From assembly GCF_001750145.1 (NCBI RefSeq), contig NZ_CP015732.1, forward strand, positions 4,030,001 through 4,094,000: a stretch of DNA of 64,000 bases, in the 5' to 3' direction. Source of the stretch: Arthrobacter sp. U41 (lineage in GTDB: Bacteria > Actinomycetota > Actinomycetes > Actinomycetales > Micrococcaceae). The translations under genes were made by a program, and so were the position numbers. This document shows positions 46,388 to 53,929 of this stretch, one piece after another. The notes beneath the pieces were generated by a model. That model saw only the letters and a list, made by a program, of their open reading frames with translations, was not told the origin of the DNA and did not search any database. Every line of letters starts with the position of its first letter. The stretch's first letter is position 1.

Positions 46388-46491
46388 GAGGAGAGGCTAC
46401 AGGGCGGCGGACTCGAGGCTGGACAGCCCCCTTCGGGCGGACGTACCGTCAAACAACGGCAACCTTGCCTTATGGACCGAAAGGCTCTGCT

Positions 46492-47466
46492 ATGGATTGG
46501 ATCATCTGGCTCGTCGTCATCGTGGCGATTGTTGCCGTCGTCTGGTGGCTGCTGAACCGCAACAGCTCACGGGACCGCTCCGGCGCCGCGGGCACCGGGA
46601 CGACCGCCACCCACGGTTCCACCCCGGCCCATGCGGACGCCGCCGACCACGAACCCACCCACCGCGGCGCCCTTTCCGGCGGCGGGTCTGCCGCTTCAGC
46701 GTCGGCGGCCGGCCTTGCCCAGATGCCCGCGGCGGCAGGTTTCGGCCGGGCCGAACCCGCGGCCGAACCTGAGCCCGAGGCCGGTCCGGTGGCTTCGCCC
46801 GCGCCGGCCGCTGAATCGGCCAAGGCCGTGGAGAGCCCGGAATGGGAAACCCAGTGGTCCGAGACTCCGCAGGCTGAACCACACGCCGCCGTCCACCAGG
46901 AACCGGGCCACAGCGGTGCCCATGGCGCCCACGTGGTGGAAGTCCCCGCGGCCGGGGCCGCGGAAACGCCTGCCGCCCCCGTGCACCACCCTGAATACCC
47001 CGTGCACCACCCTGAATACACCGAACCCCACGCCCCGACCCTCCCCGGCGCCGAATCAGCTGCGGCAGAGGCCGAGGCTGAGGCTGGCTTCGCCGCGAAG
47101 GCTGAAGAACGCCGGACTGAGGTGCCGGCCCCGCCGCCGTCGCAGGTGACGGCCGAGTCCCCTGTTCCTGGGGCCGAGACCCGGGAGACGGCGATGTCCT
47201 CGGCTGCCTCCGAAACGGCCGCCGGCCACCTGGCAGAACCCGCAGGGCATCTCGCCGTGGACCAGCCGTATGGCGAGGGATCGGCGGCTCCGGCCCCTGA
47301 CGGCAGTGGACCCGAGGGCTTCTCGGTCAAGGGCGTCGCCTCCTCGATGGTGTATCACGACGAAACCAGCCCCGCCTTTGAGGAAACCCGGGCCGAGGTC
47401 TGGTTCCTGTCGGCGGCCCATGCCGAGGCCGCGGGCTTCCGGCCGCCGCGCCGGACCCGGCAGTAG
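46492..47466 (+). CDS. Sunset-domain membrane protein (ArfC-like variant)
   Basis: 324 residues from the ATG at 46492, with AAGG upstream. It begins with a single membrane helix (WIIWLVVIVAIVAVVWWLL, residues 3-21). A long Ala/Glu/Pro-rich region with no expected fold follows, including two VHHPEY units. The last 50 residues (GFSVKGVASSMVYHDETSPA, then AEVWFLSAAHAEAAGFRPP) match the sunset domain found at the C terminus of actinobacterial ArfC-like proteins. The start MDWIIW is preferred over an upstream in-frame ATG. Biochemical role unknown. Confidence 0.7.
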   Translation: MDWIIWLVVIVAIVAVVWWLLNRNSSRDRSGAAGTGTTATHGSTPAHADAADHEPTHRGALSGGGSAASASAAGLAQMPAAAGFGRAEPAAEPEPEAGPVASPAPAAESAKAVESPEWETQWSETPQAEPHAAVHQEPGHSGAHGAHVVEVPAAGAAETPAAPVHHPEYPVHHPEYTEPHAPTLPGAESAAAEAEAEAGFAAKAEERRTEVPAPPPSQVTAESPVPGAETRETAMSSAASETAAGHLAEPAGHLAVDQPYGEGSAAPAPDGSGPEGFSVKGVASSMVYHDETSPAFEETRAEVWFLSAAHAEAAGFRPPRRTRQ

Positions 47467-47513
47467 CCCGCAGTTCTGGCACTGAGAACTGCGGCACAGG
47501 ACCCGGAGCGCTG

Positions 47514-48671
47514 ATGATGAGGACACGGGCGGGGCAGTGGGTGGGCCTTTCGGTGGCAGCCGCGATCGTGCTGAGCGGCTGCACCCCGGGCGACGCGGGC
47601 GGCACCGCGGCACCGGCCGCCACCGCTCCCCCGGCCGGCGGCGGCACCGCGGCCCCAAGCCCGGCGGGTTCCGGCCCCTCCGCGGGCCGCCAGGCCGTGG
47701 GCCAGCCCACGGTTGCCGAAAAGATCGACGCCGCACTGCAGCTGCCCTGGTCAACGGTCTTCCTGCCCGACGGCACCGCGGTCATTTCCGAACGCGACAG
47801 CGCCCGGCTCCGCACCATCGCGCCCGGCCCCCGCAGCGGCCGGGCCGGCACGCTGGGGAAAGTACCCGACGTCGTACCCGGCGGCGAAGGAGGGCTCCTG
47901 GGGCTGGCATTGTCACCGGAGTTCGCGACGGACCGTTTCCTTTACGCCTATTACACCTCCGCGAGTGACAACCGGATCGCGCGGCTGCGCCTCCAGGAGC
48001 GTGACGGGACGCTGGAACTCGGACCCTCAGAGGTCATCTTCACCGGCATCCCCAAGGCGTCCACGCATAACGGCGGACGGATCCGGTTCGGACCGGACGG
48101 CCACCTTTACGTGGGCACCGGTGATGCGCAGCGCCGGGGGCAGCCCCAGGACCCGAATGCCCTCGGCGGCAAGATCCTGCGCATCACGCCGGAGGGACGC
48201 CCCGCGCCGGGCAATCCCTTCGATGACAACCCGGTGTACAGCCTGGGCCACCGCAACGTCCAGGGCCTCGCCTGGGACAGCGCCGGCCGGCTGTGGGCGA
48301 GCGAATTCGGGCCCGACGTCAACGACGAGCTCAACCTGATTGTGCCGGGCGGCAACTACGGCTGGCCGGAAGTAACGGGTGCCCCGCGGCGTTCCGGCTT
48401 CCTCGACGCGAAGCTGGTGTGGCCATCGACGGCGGATTCCTCCCCCAGCGGGCTGGAGATCGTCGCCGACACGGCCTACCTGGGTGCCCTTCGTGGCCAG
48501 CGGCTGTGGGCGGTTCCCCTGAACGGCGAATTCGCCGGTGATTCTGTGGGCTATTTCACACGGACGTACGGGAGGATCAGGAACGTCTCTTTGGCTCCGG
48601 ACGGCCGCCTGTGGGCCCTCAGCAACAACAAAAACCCTGATTTTGTGCTGGTTTTGGAGCTGCCGGAGTAG
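47514..48671 (+). CDS. PQQ-dependent sugar dehydrogenase-type lipoprotein
   Basis: 385 residues. There is a signal peptide with lipobox LSGC (Cys at residue 22), then a Pro/Ala linker. The beta-propeller of the glucose/sorbosone dehydrogenase family follows: WSTVFLPDGTAVISERDSAR, GGLLGLALSPEF, STHNGGRIRFGPDGHLYVGTG, YSLGHRNVQGLAWD and WASEFGPDVNDELNL. Members oxidise aldose sugars at the cell surface with PQQ. Actual activity and cofactor use are not certain. It starts 47 nt after the sunset-domain gene on the same strand. Confidence 0.88.
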   Translation: MMRTRAGQWVGLSVAAAIVLSGCTPGDAGGTAAPAATAPPAGGGTAAPSPAGSGPSAGRQAVGQPTVAEKIDAALQLPWSTVFLPDGTAVISERDSARLRTIAPGPRSGRAGTLGKVPDVVPGGEGGLLGLALSPEFATDRFLYAYYTSASDNRIARLRLQERDGTLELGPSEVIFTGIPKASTHNGGRIRFGPDGHLYVGTGDAQRRGQPQDPNALGGKILRITPEGRPAPGNPFDDNPVYSLGHRNVQGLAWDSAGRLWASEFGPDVNDELNLIVPGGNYGWPEVTGAPRRSGFLDAKLVWPSTADSSPSGLEIVADTAYLGALRGQRLWAVPLNGEFAGDSVGYFTRTYGRIRNVSLAPDGRLWALSNNKNPDFVLVLELPE

Positions 48672-48787
48672 ACCCGGGACAGAGGCACGGCCCGATTTCA
48701 CAGTCCGCCCAAACTCGTGTAGAGTTTCATGTCGTTGCGGAGAACAACGCGGGAACAAAAAGCCGGCGGTGAACAAAAACAACAGAT

Positions 48788-48863
48788 GCACCTCTAGCTC
48801 AACTGGCAGAGCAATTGACTCTTAATCAATGGGTTCCGGGTTCGAGTCCCGGGGGGTGCACCA
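48788..48863 (+). tRNA. tRNA-Lys (anticodon CTT)
   Basis: Cloverleaf of 73 nt plus encoded CCA (48861-48863). The acceptor GCACCTC pairs with GGGGTGC (one G-U), with discriminator A. The anticodon stem TTGA-TCAA encloses CTCTTAA with anticodon CTT, and the T-loop is GGTTCGAGTCC. It is followed directly by a strong terminator. Confidence 0.96.
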
Positions 48864-48867
48864 AAGA

Positions 48868-48911
48868 AAAAACCCCGTCTTTACTGGCCAAAGCCAGGAA
48901 GGCGGGGTTTT
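48868..48911. terminator. Bidirectional terminator after tRNA-Lys
   Basis: AAAACCCCG and CGGGGTTTT bracket a stem with an inner ACTGGC/GCCAG helix. The A-run on the left and T-run on the right serve both strands, between tRNA-Lys and the convergent antitoxin-like gene. Confidence 0.9.
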
Positions 48912-48951
48912 GCTTTGCCCGGATCAAGCCCGGGGGAATCCAAGGATCCAA

Positions 48952-49368
48952 TCAGCCGAAAGCGTCCTGGGCATGGGCGCGGATGGCTCCGATCACCGGC
49001 GCCGATCCCTGGGTGCGGTAAACATCGATCGGCCGGGCGCCCAGGTGCACACTGGGGCTGCACATCCAGAGCATGGCCTGGGCCGGGGTGAAAGCGCTGT
49101 GGAGATGGCCCACCAGTGCATCCAGGTCCGCAAGCTCGAGTCGGCCCTTCGCGTCCGGCGCCTCCTGGCCGGATGCCCAGCGGTCCAGAAGGTCCTCGCT
49201 GACGCCCAGCAGGGGTGCCGCGGCGTCGGTGCCCAGAGATTTTATGAGCCGGTCGGCGATTGCCTTTGGGCCATAGCCGGGGGCGTCCCGCAGCTCCGCG
49301 AGACTGGCAAATACCGTGGTGGCAGACAACGCCGGTTCCTCAGCGCCCGTGTCTTGTAGTTGTTCCAT
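48952..49368 (-). CDS. Xre/MbcA/ParS-like antitoxin-family protein (orphan)
   Basis: 138 residues. The middle part LLGVSEDLLDRWASGQ looks like a helix-turn-helix. The C terminus (AFTPAQAMLWMCSPSVHLGA, then RPIDVYRTQGSAPVIGAIRA) matches the toxin-binding domain of Xre/MbcA/ParS antitoxins, with the usual LG-x-RPID-type turn. No RES-domain toxin is encoded next to it, so it is either an orphan or a plain regulator. It is flanked by the tRNA-Lys terminator and a small membrane-protein gene. Confidence 0.55.
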   Translation of the reverse strand: MEQLQDTGAEEPALSATTVFASLAELRDAPGYGPKAIADRLIKSLGTDAAAPLLGVSEDLLDRWASGQEAPDAKGRLELADLDALVGHLHSAFTPAQAMLWMCSPSVHLGARPIDVYRTQGSAPVIGAIRAHAQDAFG

Positions 49369-49504
49369 GACGCAATGCTATTTATTGGCATACGCGTGGA
49401 ATAGGGCCGCAGGACCTCCGGGCTTGTCAGCCCCGCACTGCTTCAGATATTTGCCGTCCCGGGCGTAGAGTCGGCTCAAGCATCCGAACGGGAGTGGGGA
49501 ACCG

Positions 49505-49654
49505 GTGAGACTTGAAGGGTGGCATGTCATGGTGTCTCTGGCAATGCTGGTGATAGTGGCCATCGTCGTGGTGGCAGTGACGCTCATCGTGTTAGGGACG
49601 GTGCGCCGGTCCCGACGGAAGAACGGCGACGATCCATGGCCGCCCTCCGTGTAG
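49505..49654 (+). CDS. Small single-helix membrane protein, 49 residues
   Basis: Starts at GTG 49505, with GGAGTGGGGAACC directly upstream. One hydrophobic segment (VSLAMLVIVAIVVVAVTLIV) is followed by a basic cluster TVRRSRRKNGDD, giving a positive-inside C-terminal tail. No family is recognised. High GC at third positions and a good ribosome site support coding. Confidence 0.5.
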   Translation: MRLEGWHVMVSLAMLVIVAIVVVAVTLIVLGTVRRSRRKNGDDPWPPSV

Positions 49655-49690
49655 GGCAGGCTTTGTTCACTTCTCCGGGCACAGGCCGGA

Positions 49691-50428
49691 CTATTCGGTC
49701 ACCGGGCCCGCGGGGGCAGCAGTGCGGGCAGTACGCCCGCGGCGGCCGCCGGGCCACATTTGAACAGCCATCACGAACGCCCAGACGGCCATCAGCAGCA
49801 GAGCCACCAACCGGGGAGCCGAGTCGAACAGGCCAACATAGGACACCATCAGCCCATGGACAATCCAGGCGGCTCCCGAGCCCGCAGCCAGCCATCCCGG
49901 CCAGCGGGAATATACGTTGCCATAGGCGATAGCCAGGCCAAAGAAAATAAGCGTGAGCCCGAGCAGGATATTGGAGTAACTCTGCAGCGCGTATTCAGTC
50001 CATCTCAGCCCCATTGCGGCCGAGAACGCTGAAGACTCCTGATCGGCGGGAGCATTCGCCCAGGAGTCAACCGCCCATTTGAGCGCAACACCGTCCACCG
50101 CCTGGAGCATGGTGATGCCCGCCGCAGTGAGCACCACCGCGGCAAGGCCGAAGCGGGCCAGCGCAGTTGGACCTTCCTGCTTGGCGGTCATGGCAAAGTA
50201 CAGTGCAACGAGGCCGCCGAAGAACACCAGTGCGGCGGCCCATTGCGTGAAGTGGATGGCAATCCAGCCGTCGCTCTGCGCATACTCCCCAAAGACCGCC
50301 GTATGGTTCATGACGTCTTCCCTGGACGGGTGCACGGCCGTCGCGGCCACCAACAGGATGACCCCGAGGGGAAGCGCAACCGCGCCGATCCTCCCCCAGG
50401 GTGCCCCTGGTTTCACACGCGTTTCCAT
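49691..50428 (-). CDS. Multi-pass membrane protein of unknown function
   Basis: 245 residues from the ATG at 50428, preceded by GAGGAGAAGCG. Five to six hydrophobic helices are visible: AVALPLGVILLVAATAV, an AAALVFFGGLVALYFAM segment, FGLAAVVLTAAGITMLQ, YSNILLGLTLIFFGLAIAY, GWLAAGSGAAWIVHGLMV, and VALLLMAVWAFVMAVQMW. The C-terminal tail is basic. There is no catalytic motif. A His/Asp-containing extracytoplasmic loop lies between helices 1 and 2. Confidence 0.75.
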   Translation of the reverse strand: METRVKPGAPWGRIGAVALPLGVILLVAATAVHPSREDVMNHTAVFGEYAQSDGWIAIHFTQWAAALVFFGGLVALYFAMTAKQEGPTALARFGLAAVVLTAAGITMLQAVDGVALKWAVDSWANAPADQESSAFSAAMGLRWTEYALQSYSNILLGLTLIFFGLAIAYGNVYSRWPGWLAAGSGAAWIVHGLMVSYVGLFDSAPRLVALLLMAVWAFVMAVQMWPGGRRGRTARTAAPAGPVTE

Positions 50429-50832
50429 CGCTTCTCCTCTCCGGGCTGGCGGCATCCCGGCATGGCCGGAGATCCCCTGGGGGTGCATCGCGAGCCCTGG
50501 ATTTGCTTCAATGTCTCTGGAGCGGGCGCGTTAGAGGTCCGCCCTAAAACTAGATTAAAAGCTTGGAAGAAAAACGTATAGGGCGCGGCGGTGATCGAAA
50601 AAACAGCATCCGCACGGGTCCGTGATTCAGGATTTGCGCCGGACTGCCGCTGCCAACTGGAAGTGGATGGGCAGGGCCAGCTGGACCGGAGCAGCGCCGA
50701 CGGGCTCGTCAAGCAGCTCGTTGATCGAGGTCTGCCCTTCCAGCTCTCCTGTCAGCTTCGCGTCCATCATTTGAGCCTATGCGCAACAGACGCCGGGTCC
50801 GGTGAGGGACACGGGGCGGAAGCCGCCGGCGA
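50429..50832. other. 404-nt interval without a well-supported gene
   Basis: It holds one possible 47-codon minus-strand gene (50627-50770), listed separately. No RNA gene, terminator or clear operator was seen in the remainder. Confidence 0.4.
50627..50770 (-). CDS. Possible 47-residue protein
   Basis: ATGATG start at 50770 with AGG seven nt upstream. The product starts MMDAKLTGELEGQTSINELL and ends AAAVRRKS. It has high GC at third positions and no signal or membrane helix. No family recognised. It lies just past the universal stress protein gene on the same side but has its own start region. Could be chance. Confidence 0.3.
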   Translation of the reverse strand: MMDAKLTGELEGQTSINELLDEPVGAAPVQLALPIHFQLAAAVRRKS

Positions 50833-51294
50833 TCAGCTCCCCGGGCCTCCGGCATCCGTCGTTGCGCCGCGAACTACCAGCACCGGGCAATGGGCGTGGT
50901 GGACGGTCTGGGTGGAGACCGATCCGAGGATCATGCCGGCAAAGCCACCGCGTCCGTGCGAGCCCACGATGACGAGATCTGCATGTTGTGAGGCGTCCAC
51001 CAAAGCCGACGCCGCGTTGCCCTGCACCAGGCTCCCCGTGACTGCCACGCCGCGGTCCCCCACCCGGTTAAGCTCCTCCTCGAGGACCGCCCGTGCGTCC
51101 TCCTCGATGCCCTGATACACCCAGACCTGCCCCATGGCATCGCCAACATACGGATAGTGCCAGGCAGAGAGGGCCAGGACCTGCCCATTTCGGAGTCTTG
51201 CCTCGTCCACGGCCCAGTCCATGGCCGCCCGCGACGGGTCCGACCCGTCCACGCCGACGACGATCCTGAAGCCGCCGTTACTGGAACCACCCAT
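50833..51294 (-). CDS. Universal stress protein (UspA family)
   Basis: 153 residues, single Usp domain. The N terminus RIVVGVDGSDPSRAAMDWAV is diagnostic, and the C-terminal ATP-binding motif GSHGRGGFAGMILGSVS fits the G-2x-G-9x-G-(S/T) pattern of ATP-binding Usps. Expected role is stress survival. The trigger is unknown. Confidence 0.92.
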   Translation of the reverse strand: MGGSSNGGFRIVVGVDGSDPSRAAMDWAVDEARLRNGQVLALSAWHYPYVGDAMGQVWVYQGIEEDARAVLEEELNRVGDRGVAVTGSLVQGNAASALVDASQHADLVIVGSHGRGGFAGMILGSVSTQTVHHAHCPVLVVRGATTDAGGPGS

Positions 51295-51508
51295 GAGTCA
51301 GCCCTCTCGTCTGGTCCGCTTCTCCGCCGCATCAGCCGGGCGGGCGCGGACAGGCTCATCCTTGCACTGCCGGAGCGGATCCGGGAAGGGCCTCACGGCA
51401 CCTTCCAGGGCCGGGGGCGTGCTGCGGGCTTCGGGACCAGCCGGGACTTACTCCGGCCTGGGGTGGGGCATCCGACGTCGAACGGCCGGGTAATGGGGAA
51501 GAGAGCCC

Positions 51509-51991
51509 CTAGTTCGCCTCGACGGGCAGGCCCGGTTCCGCAGTGGTGACGATTGCCTTGACCTCCGGCGTGGAAATCCTGGTCGCGAGTTCGCGGACGA
51601 CCGCCTGGAGCTCCTGCCGGAGCACGTCCGGGTCGATCGAGGCGGCGGCAAGCACCGAACGTTCCATGTCCGCGGCTTCAGCCACGGCCTCACGGCCCCG
51701 GTCCGTCAGTGACACGACGTGGCTGCGGCGGTCGGAGGCACTTCGCTGCCGGGAGATATGACCGTGTGCTTCCAGCCGGCTGAGAGTCTTTCCCATGGTC
51801 TGCGCCTGTACGCGCACCAATTGGGCAAGTTGTGCCTGAGTCATTGGTCCGTTGACGGAGAGCACTTCCATGGCGATGACCCCGGCGTGGGTCAGTCCGA
51901 TGGCCCCGAGTTTCTCGTTCCAGGAGTGTTCAACGAGGCGTGCTGCCGTGGACAATAGGCGCCCAGTGGGCCAGCGATCCATATCAGGCAT
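51509..51991 (-). CDS. MarR-family regulator, probably leaderless
   Basis: 160 residues from the ATG at 51991. The winged helix reads MTQAQLAQLVRVQAQTMGKT, then LSRLEAHGHISRQRSASDRR, with DRRSHVVSLTDRG in the wing. It has no cysteines, so it is not an OhrR-type thiol sensor. The -10-like TATACT (minus strand, 51999-52004) is 7 nt from the ATG, so the mRNA probably begins at the start codon. A palindrome overlaps this promoter. It is divergent from the bcp peroxidase. Confidence 0.88.
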   Translation of the reverse strand: MPDMDRWPTGRLLSTAARLVEHSWNEKLGAIGLTHAGVIAMEVLSVNGPMTQAQLAQLVRVQAQTMGKTLSRLEAHGHISRQRSASDRRSHVVSLTDRGREAVAEAADMERSVLAAASIDPDVLRQELQAVVRELATRISTPEVKAIVTTAEPGLPVEAN

Positions 51992-51998
51992 ACCAACG

Positions 51999-52029
51999 AG
52001 TATAGCGAGCGAAGGATTCGTTGCTCGCA
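51999..52029. promoter_or_regulatory. marR promoter and overlapping palindromic operator candidate
   Basis: -10-like TATACT on the minus strand (51999-52004) sits 7 nt before the marR start. Overlapping it, GCGAGC...GAA-GGA-TTC...GCTCGC is an imperfect palindrome, a plausible MarR autoregulatory site that could also act on bcp. Confidence 0.5.
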
Positions 52030-52087
52030 TCAACGCTCAGTAGGCTTGGGATATCTGCATCCGAGCCCGCCCGAGAAGGAGCATAAC

Positions 52088-52561
52088 GTGGCTGAACGAC
52101 TCAACCCCGGCGATCTGGCCCCAGCTTTCGCCCTCAAGAATTCCGACGGCGTAGAGGCCTCCCTTGGGGACTTCCACGGCCGGAACACCATCGTCTACTT
52201 CTACCCGGCGGCCTCCACCCCCGGGTGCTCGAAGCAGGCCTGCGACTTCCGGGATTCGCTGGCGTCCCTGCAGCAGGCCGGTTACGACGTGGTTGGCATT
52301 TCCCCCGACCCCGTGGAAAAACTCGCCAAGTTCGCCGCCGCGGAAGGCCTGACCTTTCCCTTGCTGTCCGACCCGGACCACACCGTCGCCGGGGCGTACG
52401 GCGCCTGGGGGGAGAAGAAGAACTACGGCAAAACATACGAAGGGCTCATCCGGTCCACGGTCGTCGTTGACCCCGAAGGGAAGGTTGTCCTCGCGCAGTA
52501 CAACGTTCGGGCCACCGGGCATGTCGCTAAACTCCGCCGGGACCTCACGGTCGACGCGTAG
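52088..52561 (+). CDS. bcp: Thioredoxin-dependent thiol peroxidase (Bcp/PrxQ)
   Basis: 157 residues starting at GTG 52088, with AGAAGGAGC upstream. An earlier in-frame start is unlikely. The peroxidatic motif YPAASTPGCSKQACDFRD contains the catalytic Cys and a second Cys five residues later, the atypical 2-Cys PrxQ arrangement. GISPDPVEKLAKFA and DPEGKVV-type strands follow. It reduces hydrogen peroxide and organic hydroperoxides using thioredoxin. The divergent MarR may control it. Confidence 0.95.
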   Translation: MAERLNPGDLAPAFALKNSDGVEASLGDFHGRNTIVYFYPAASTPGCSKQACDFRDSLASLQQAGYDVVGISPDPVEKLAKFAAAEGLTFPLLSDPDHTVAGAYGAWGEKKNYGKTYEGLIRSTVVVDPEGKVVLAQYNVRATGHVAKLRRDLTVDA

Positions 52562-52702
52562 ACCCCAGCCGGCGCTGGCGCCCGGCCGCAGCCCTTCGAT
52601 GCACGGTGAAACGTACGCCGCCGGACTGTGTGCCGGGAAATGTACAATGGAGCCTGTCATCCGCCCTCGACGGTCCATTGAAACGTTGAGGAACGGCGCC
52701 GC

Positions 52703-52784
52703 GCGCGAGTGGTGAAATTGGCAGACACGCAGGATTTAGGTTCCTGTGCCTTCGGGCGTGGGGGTTCAAATCCCCCCTTGCGCA
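52703..52784 (+). tRNA. tRNA-Leu (anticodon TAG)
   Basis: 82 nt with a long variable arm. The acceptor GCGCGAG pairs with CTTGCGC. The anticodon loop TTTAGGT has anticodon TAG, and the T-loop is GTTCAAATC. Discriminator A, with CC but not CCA encoded. A perfect terminator follows. Confidence 0.95.
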
Positions 52785-52789
52785 CCTTA

Positions 52790-52821
52790 AGAGAGCCCCG
52801 GTCTTCGGACCGGGGCTCTCT
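52790..52821 (+). terminator. tRNA-Leu terminator
   Basis: AGAGAGCCCCGGTC (52790-52803) and its perfect complement (52808-52821) around a TTCG tetraloop, followed by TTGCTT. It is immediately downstream of tRNA-Leu. Confidence 0.92.
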
Positions 52822-53045
52822 TTGCTTAACCGCTGAAGCTGTCCAATGCCGACGCCCGGGCACCTGAAGTTCCGGGCAAAACCAGCCGCAGAAAAGAATT
52901 CCCATCCTGTACCCATCCGTTTCCCCCGACCCCGCGAATACCCATTGAGACACCAACCAAGGGTCGGTGCCCGACAAGTCGGAAAAGGGCCAGAGCGGCA
53001 ATAGTCGACGCTGGCAATGATCGGCACAACAAAGGAGAAACCGAA

Positions 53046-53720
53046 ATGCAGACCATCAAGCGCACGACTCTTTCCGTTGCAGGTATCGCCGCTGCGGCCA
53101 TGCTCAGCCTCACTGCCTGCGGCGGTTCCACCACCACCGCACCGAGCTCCTCGGCTCCGGCGTCAACGCCGATGGAATCGAGCATGGCACCGTCGCCGTC
53201 CACCAGCTCGGCAGCAGCCATGGATCCGGCCGCGAACCTCGTCGGTTCCGGCTGCGCGGCCTACGCCGCCCAGGTTCCCAGCGGCGCCGGCTCCGTCTCG
53301 GGAATGGCCCTCGACCCGGTAGCAGTTGCGGCGTCCAACAACCCGATCCTCACCACCCTGACTGCCGCTGTTTCCGGCAAGCTCAACCCGAAGGTTGATC
53401 TGGTGGACACCCTGAACGGCAGCGAGTTCACCGTCTTCGCTCCGGTCGATGACGCTTTCGCGAAGATTGACGCCGCCACGATTGAAACGCTGAAGACGGA
53501 CGATGCCCTGCTCAGCAAGATCCTGACCTACCACGTTGTCCCCGGCCAGCTGAGCCCCGATGAGATCGTGGGCACACACGCCACGGTCCAGGGCGGTTCC
53601 GTCACGGTGACCGGCACCAAGGATGCCCTCAAGGTGGACGACGCCGGCGTCATCTGCGGCGGTGTGAAGACGGCAAACGCCACCGTCTACATGATCGACT
53701 CGGTCCTCATGCCCAAGTAG
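53046..53720 (+). CDS. Fasciclin-domain lipoprotein
   Basis: 224 residues. Signal peptide with lipobox LTAC (Cys at residue 25), a Ser/Thr/Pro linker to about residue 60, and a single FAS1 domain: [20 protein letters not shown], the H1 box [27 protein letters not shown] and the final [12 protein letters not shown]. It resembles the mycobacterial MPT70/MPT83 group, exported adhesion-type proteins. AAAGGAGAAACC precedes the ATG. It is closed by a strong terminator. Confidence 0.92.
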   Translation: MQTIKRTTLSVAGIAAAAMLSLTACGGSTTTAPSSSAPASTPMESSMAPSPSTSSAAAMDPAANLVGSGCAAYAAQVPSGAGSVSGMALDPVAVAASNNPILTTLTAAVSGKLNPKVDLVDTLNGSEFTVFAPVDDAFAKIDAATIETLKTDDALLSKILTYHVVPGQLSPDEIVGTHATVQGGSVTVTGTKDALKVDDAGVICGGVKTANATVYMIDSVLMPK

Positions 53721-53776
53721 GCAGCACTGAACGCTCCTGCTGCGGTTCCAGCCTGACTCACTGGACCAACCGGGAG

Positions 53777-53813
53777 AAACGAAGGCCCGCACCCCTGGTG
53801 CGGGCCTTCGTTT
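53777..53813. terminator. 17-bp terminator after the fasciclin gene
   Basis: AAACGAAGGCCCGCACC (53777-53793) pairs perfectly with 53797-53813 around a CCT loop. The right arm ends in TTT. Confidence 0.9.
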
Positions 53814-53929
53814 GTGTGGGCCGCCGGCTGAGACCCGGCTGACTCACAGCGGCCGTCCGGGCCGGTCCACTAGAATGGGCCTGTTCCGCAGCCGGCGGTC
53901 CATCCCGAGTCCCCCGAGGTGATTCCCGA

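Noticed and set aside
50591..51115. A 174-codon plus-strand frame near the universal stress protein
   Set aside because: Its second half is antisense to the clear Usp gene, and the first half lacks a family signature.
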